From: an uncultured Shewanella sp.
Lineage (GTDB): Bacteria; Pseudomonadota; Gammaproteobacteria; Enterobacterales; Shewanellaceae
Length of the DNA stretch: 64,000 nucleotides
Assembly (NCBI RefSeq): GCF_947491715.1
Contig: NZ_CANLKR010000020.1
Span: 43,443-107,442, forward strand
Direction: 5' to 3'
A model generated the notes under the pieces. The model was not told where the DNA came from. It saw nothing but the letters and a program-made list of their open reading frames with translations, and made no database searches. Made by a program: the position numbers and the translations under genes. Below are positions 61,655 through 64,000 of this stretch, in pieces. The number at the start of each line of letters is the position of its first letter. Positions within the stretch are counted from its first letter, which is position 1.

Positions 61655-64000
61655 ATGGACTGGTTGAATCGAATTTCAATAAAGGCGAGGTTATTGCTAC
61701 TTGTTGTTTTTCCACTGACTTTTTCGGCTATTTTAGCATTTATCGAAGTGAATTATTTGCTTGAACGAACATCCCATTTAAAAACGTTATCGGTTCAATT
61801 AAGCATGCTGTCAGATATTTCTGATAGTATTGAGCTAGGACATAAAATGAGAGTGGCGAAACTAGAAGGTAATACGTCAAATGCCGACGAAATAAGAAAA
61901 GTCTTATTCCAAATTCAGAGAAAATTGAGTCTGAGCACACTCGATAGCCCTTCAAGCAATAATGATGTTAAGACAATAGAAACCCTCAATGAAATCGTAT
62001 TGGGGTTATCTGAGGCCTATGATGAATATCCTCAAGTCGTCAAAGAAGATGTTCAAGAGTGGTCATTTTGGGTATTTGACTATTTAGCGGAACTCATTTT
62101 ACTTTATGAAAAAGAACCTATTTACACTGGGGTGGATAATTTAGAACAACAAGTTCGAATAATGTATCAGCTAACATGGATATTATTATGGGATTACGAA
62201 GCTGATTGGAGTTTTGATTTAGAGAGAGTCTTTCCTGATCTGAATATGGAAGATGAGTTAATTAGTTTCAAGAACAAACAACAGTTGTTTATTGATAGAT
62301 TTATCACAATCAGTGCTGATCCTGAACAAATTAAACTATTATTGGATATTTTTAGTTCTAAGGCTTTTATTGAGGCGCAATCTTTTAAACAAAGAGTGGC
62401 TAAAGCTGGACTGTCTAGCATTCCACAAGATGAGATGGACTCAGGTATTCAAGCATTAAATATTCGATTGATGATGTTATCTGATGGTTTAAGAAGCGTA
62501 ATGCAAACGCTTAATAATCAAATTCATATCGAATCTAGAAGTTTTGAATATCGCGCATATTTTTATATTGCACTCATTTTAGTTATTTTATTGATTATTG
62601 GACTGTTAGGTTTTTTACTCATTAGGCGTATTCTTTTTTACTTATTAAATGTTTTAGAAACAATGCAACGCATTGAAGAAACACATGATTATTCAATAAA
62701 GATCCATAATGATGGTCATGATGAATTGAGTCAGTTTACTTTTAAGTTAAATAACTTGCTTGAAGAACGGCATTTGAATGAATCTAAAATTGTGCAGGCA
62801 AGAGAAGAAGCTGAGCAAGCAAATAAAGCTAAAAGCTCTTTTTTGGCTAATATGTCCCATGAGATAAGAACCCCTTTAAATGGCATTATAGGGATGTCTG
62901 AAGTCTTATCTGATACTCATTTGACGCCAACTCAGCTTGATTATTTGAGCGTTATTGAAACGTCTTCCCAAACGTTATTGATTTTGATTAATGACATTCT
63001 TGACTTATCTAAAATTGAGTCGGGAAAGTTAGCTATTACGACGCATTCATCAAATTTTAGGGAGGTTATTTATGACACCTTATTGATTGTTCTTCCTAAG
63101 GTTGTCACAAAATCCATCGATCTTAAAGTGAATATTCCCCATAACCTACCTTATAGTTTGATGTTGGATGAACATAGATTACGTCAAATTTTAATGAATT
63201 TAATGTCAAATGCGGTAAAGTTTACCGACTTTGGTTCAGTATCGATTGATCTTGAGGTTGTTGATGTATCGAGTGAAGCAATATTATTAACTGTATCGGT
63301 TAGTGATACTGGGATAGGGATTGATAAGGCTCAGCAAAAAAAGATATTTCAGCCTTTTACTCAAGAAGATGGCTCTATTACACGTCGGTTTGGTGGTACA
63401 GGTTTAGGCCTGACGATTAGCGCGCAGTTAGTTGGTTTGATGGGAGGAAAGATTTGTGTCGAGTCTGAGCCAGAACAAGGTAGTCGTTTTTATTTTACCA
63501 TAGAGGTTAGTGTTGAAAGTCGCGAGCTTGTAGTGCCTAAAGGGCTTCATCATCAAGGATTGATATTGATCAGTAATGATGTTGATTTTAAGGAAGTGAT
63601 CCTAAAGGAAATGGCACAGTATGGGCTGAAAATAGCTCATTCAGTTTCGAGGATTCATGAACTTGACATTGATGAAAATGCCAATACAACGGCCTCGATA
63701 ATCTTATATTGTTATGTTGATTTCAATAAAGCAAAAGAAGAGTTGAAGGTGTTGAGAGTACGTTTTCCATTATCACCATTAGTGATGTGTCAACATCTAA
63801 ATTCCGAACGTTTTGATTTTGGACGAACAATAGATGGTTTAATTACTTTGCCTATTTTAGGGCAGCGCTTTATTAAAGCGTTAGTTAATGCGCATTTTAC
63901 TCATAGAATGAATGCAGATAATACAGATAATACAGATAATACAGATAATACAGATAATACAGATAATACAGATAATACAGATAATACAGATAATACAGAT
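61655..64000 (+). CDS. hybrid sensor histidine kinase (partial, 3' part outside window)
   Basis: The frame is open from ATG 61655 (TAGGA upstream) to the window edge, 782 codons. TM1 is about residues 11-30 ([17 protein letters not shown]). A helical periplasmic domain of about 265 residues follows, then TM2 near 301-322 ([18 protein letters not shown]) and a HAMP-like segment. HisKA has [15 protein letters not shown] with phospho-accepting His402. The HATPase has [19 protein letters not shown] and [11 protein letters not shown]. After it is a region without the Asp-Asp...Asp of a receiver that is probably a degenerate receiver, and then an Asp-Asn-Thr repeat. True receiver or Hpt domains would be expected beyond the edge (BarA/ArcB-like hybrid layout). 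Confidence 0.93.
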   Translation, partial: MDWLNRISIKARLLLLVVFPLTFSAILAFIEVNYLLERTSHLKTLSVQLSMLSDISDSIELGHKMRVAKLEGNTSNADEIRKVLFQIQRKLSLSTLDSPSSNNDVKTIETLNEIVLGLSEAYDEYPQVVKEDVQEWSFWVFDYLAELILLYEKEPIYTGVDNLEQQVRIMYQLTWILLWDYEADWSFDLERVFPDLNMEDELISFKNKQQLFIDRFITISADPEQIKLLLDIFSSKAFIEAQSFKQRVAKAGLSSIPQDEMDSGIQALNIRLMMLSDGLRSVMQTLNNQIHIESRSFEYRAYFYIALILVILLIIGLLGFLLIRRILFYLLNVLETMQRIEETHDYSIKIHNDGHDELSQFTFKLNNLLEERHLNESKIVQAREEAEQANKAKSSFLANMSHEIRTPLNGIIGMSEVLSDTHLTPTQLDYLSVIETSSQTLLILINDILDLSKIESGKLAITTHSSNFREVIYDTLLIVLPKVVTKSIDLKVNIPHNLPYSLMLDEHRLRQILMNLMSNAVKFTDFGSVSIDLEVVDVSSEAILLTVSVSDTGIGIDKAQQKKIFQPFTQEDGSITRRFGGTGLGLTISAQLVGLMGGKICVESEPEQGSRFYFTIEVSVESRELVVPKGLHHQGLILISNDVDFKEVILKEMAQYGLKIAHSVSRIHELDIDENANTTASIILYCYVDFNKAKEELKVLRVRFPLSPLVMCQHLNSERFDFGRTIDGLITLPILGQRFIKALVNAHFTHRMNADNTDNTDNTDNTDNTDNTDNTDNTDNTD
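63917..64000. repeat. 9-bp tandem repeat (GATAATACA) running off the window
   Basis: At least 9.3 perfect copies, in frame with the hybrid kinase and encoding Asp-Asn-Thr. The unit length is a multiple of three, so copy-number change alters linker length without frameshift. The right boundary is outside the window. Confidence 0.97.

Overview
The window looks like a chromosomal segment of a marine gammaproteobacterium, most probably Shewanella or a close relative. The block aroA-cmk-rpsA-ihfB-lapA-lapB-pyrF is in the usual Shewanella order. There is also a Shewanella-style valine/isoleucine catabolic operon with a LiuR-type palindrome upstream, an ECF sigma/ChrR operon with its oxidative-lipid and photolyase genes, and RecC and Hda proteins of gammaproteobacterial type. 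These assignments come from reading translated motifs; no database search was run.

Layout. 1-9940: recC (3' part outside the window), two small secreted proteins, a secreted endonuclease/exonuclease/phosphatase-family enzyme, a DUF2066 protein, hda, and a large lipoprotein with a zinc-protease-like HELAH motif. 9941-19444: an accessory, AT-rich, gene-poor and partly decayed tract. It holds hairpin repeats, a membrane-protein pseudogene, a 1,302-residue fatty acyl-AMP ligase/ACP/ACP/condensation protein with a linked exporter, an HpaI-type aldolase, and broken ORFs with simple repeats. 19445-22480: a small secreted protein, a glycine-zipper lipoprotein and a short-chain dehydrogenase.

22481-29438: a six-gene operon for valine/isoleucine breakdown (thiolase, mmsA, acyl-CoA dehydrogenase, 3-hydroxyisobutyryl-CoA hydrolase, mmsB, SDR), closed by strong hairpins. 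29781-36505: a small membrane protein, an S9-peptidase-like lipoprotein that has lost its catalytic Ser and His, topB, a secreted hypothetical, a glycerophosphodiester phosphodiesterase and another small membrane protein.

36586-46419 (minus strand): a compact operon driven by an ECF sigma factor and its ChrR-type anti-sigma. It carries DUF523/DUF1722, photolyase, an NTF2-like protein, an SDR, an FAD oxidoreductase, DUF1365, a Cfa-like methyltransferase, DUF2878, a chalcone-isomerase-like protein and DUF3833. Known ChrR systems respond to singlet oxygen, so this is probably a photo-oxidative stress regulon that modifies membrane lipids and repairs UV damage. Inside it, an exact 80-bp period tandem triplication has inserted two 27-residue mini-ORFs, each joined to its neighbours by ATGA overlaps.

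46653-64000: a DUF4212/sodium-solute symporter pair, a GT2-like glycosyltransferase, a small CxxC protein, a decayed stretch, an aspartate/aromatic aminotransferase divergent from aroA, then cmk, rpsA, ihfB, lapA, lapB, pyrF, a DUF2058 protein, an EAL phosphodiesterase and the 5' part of a hybrid sensor kinase. The kinase runs off the window inside an in-frame 9-bp (Asp-Asn-Thr) repeat. I saw no rRNA, tRNA, CRISPR array or intact insertion sequence.

The two regions most worth following up are the FAAL-ACP-ACP-C/exporter locus (11992-17115) and the sigma/ChrR lipid operon with its internal 80-bp triplication.
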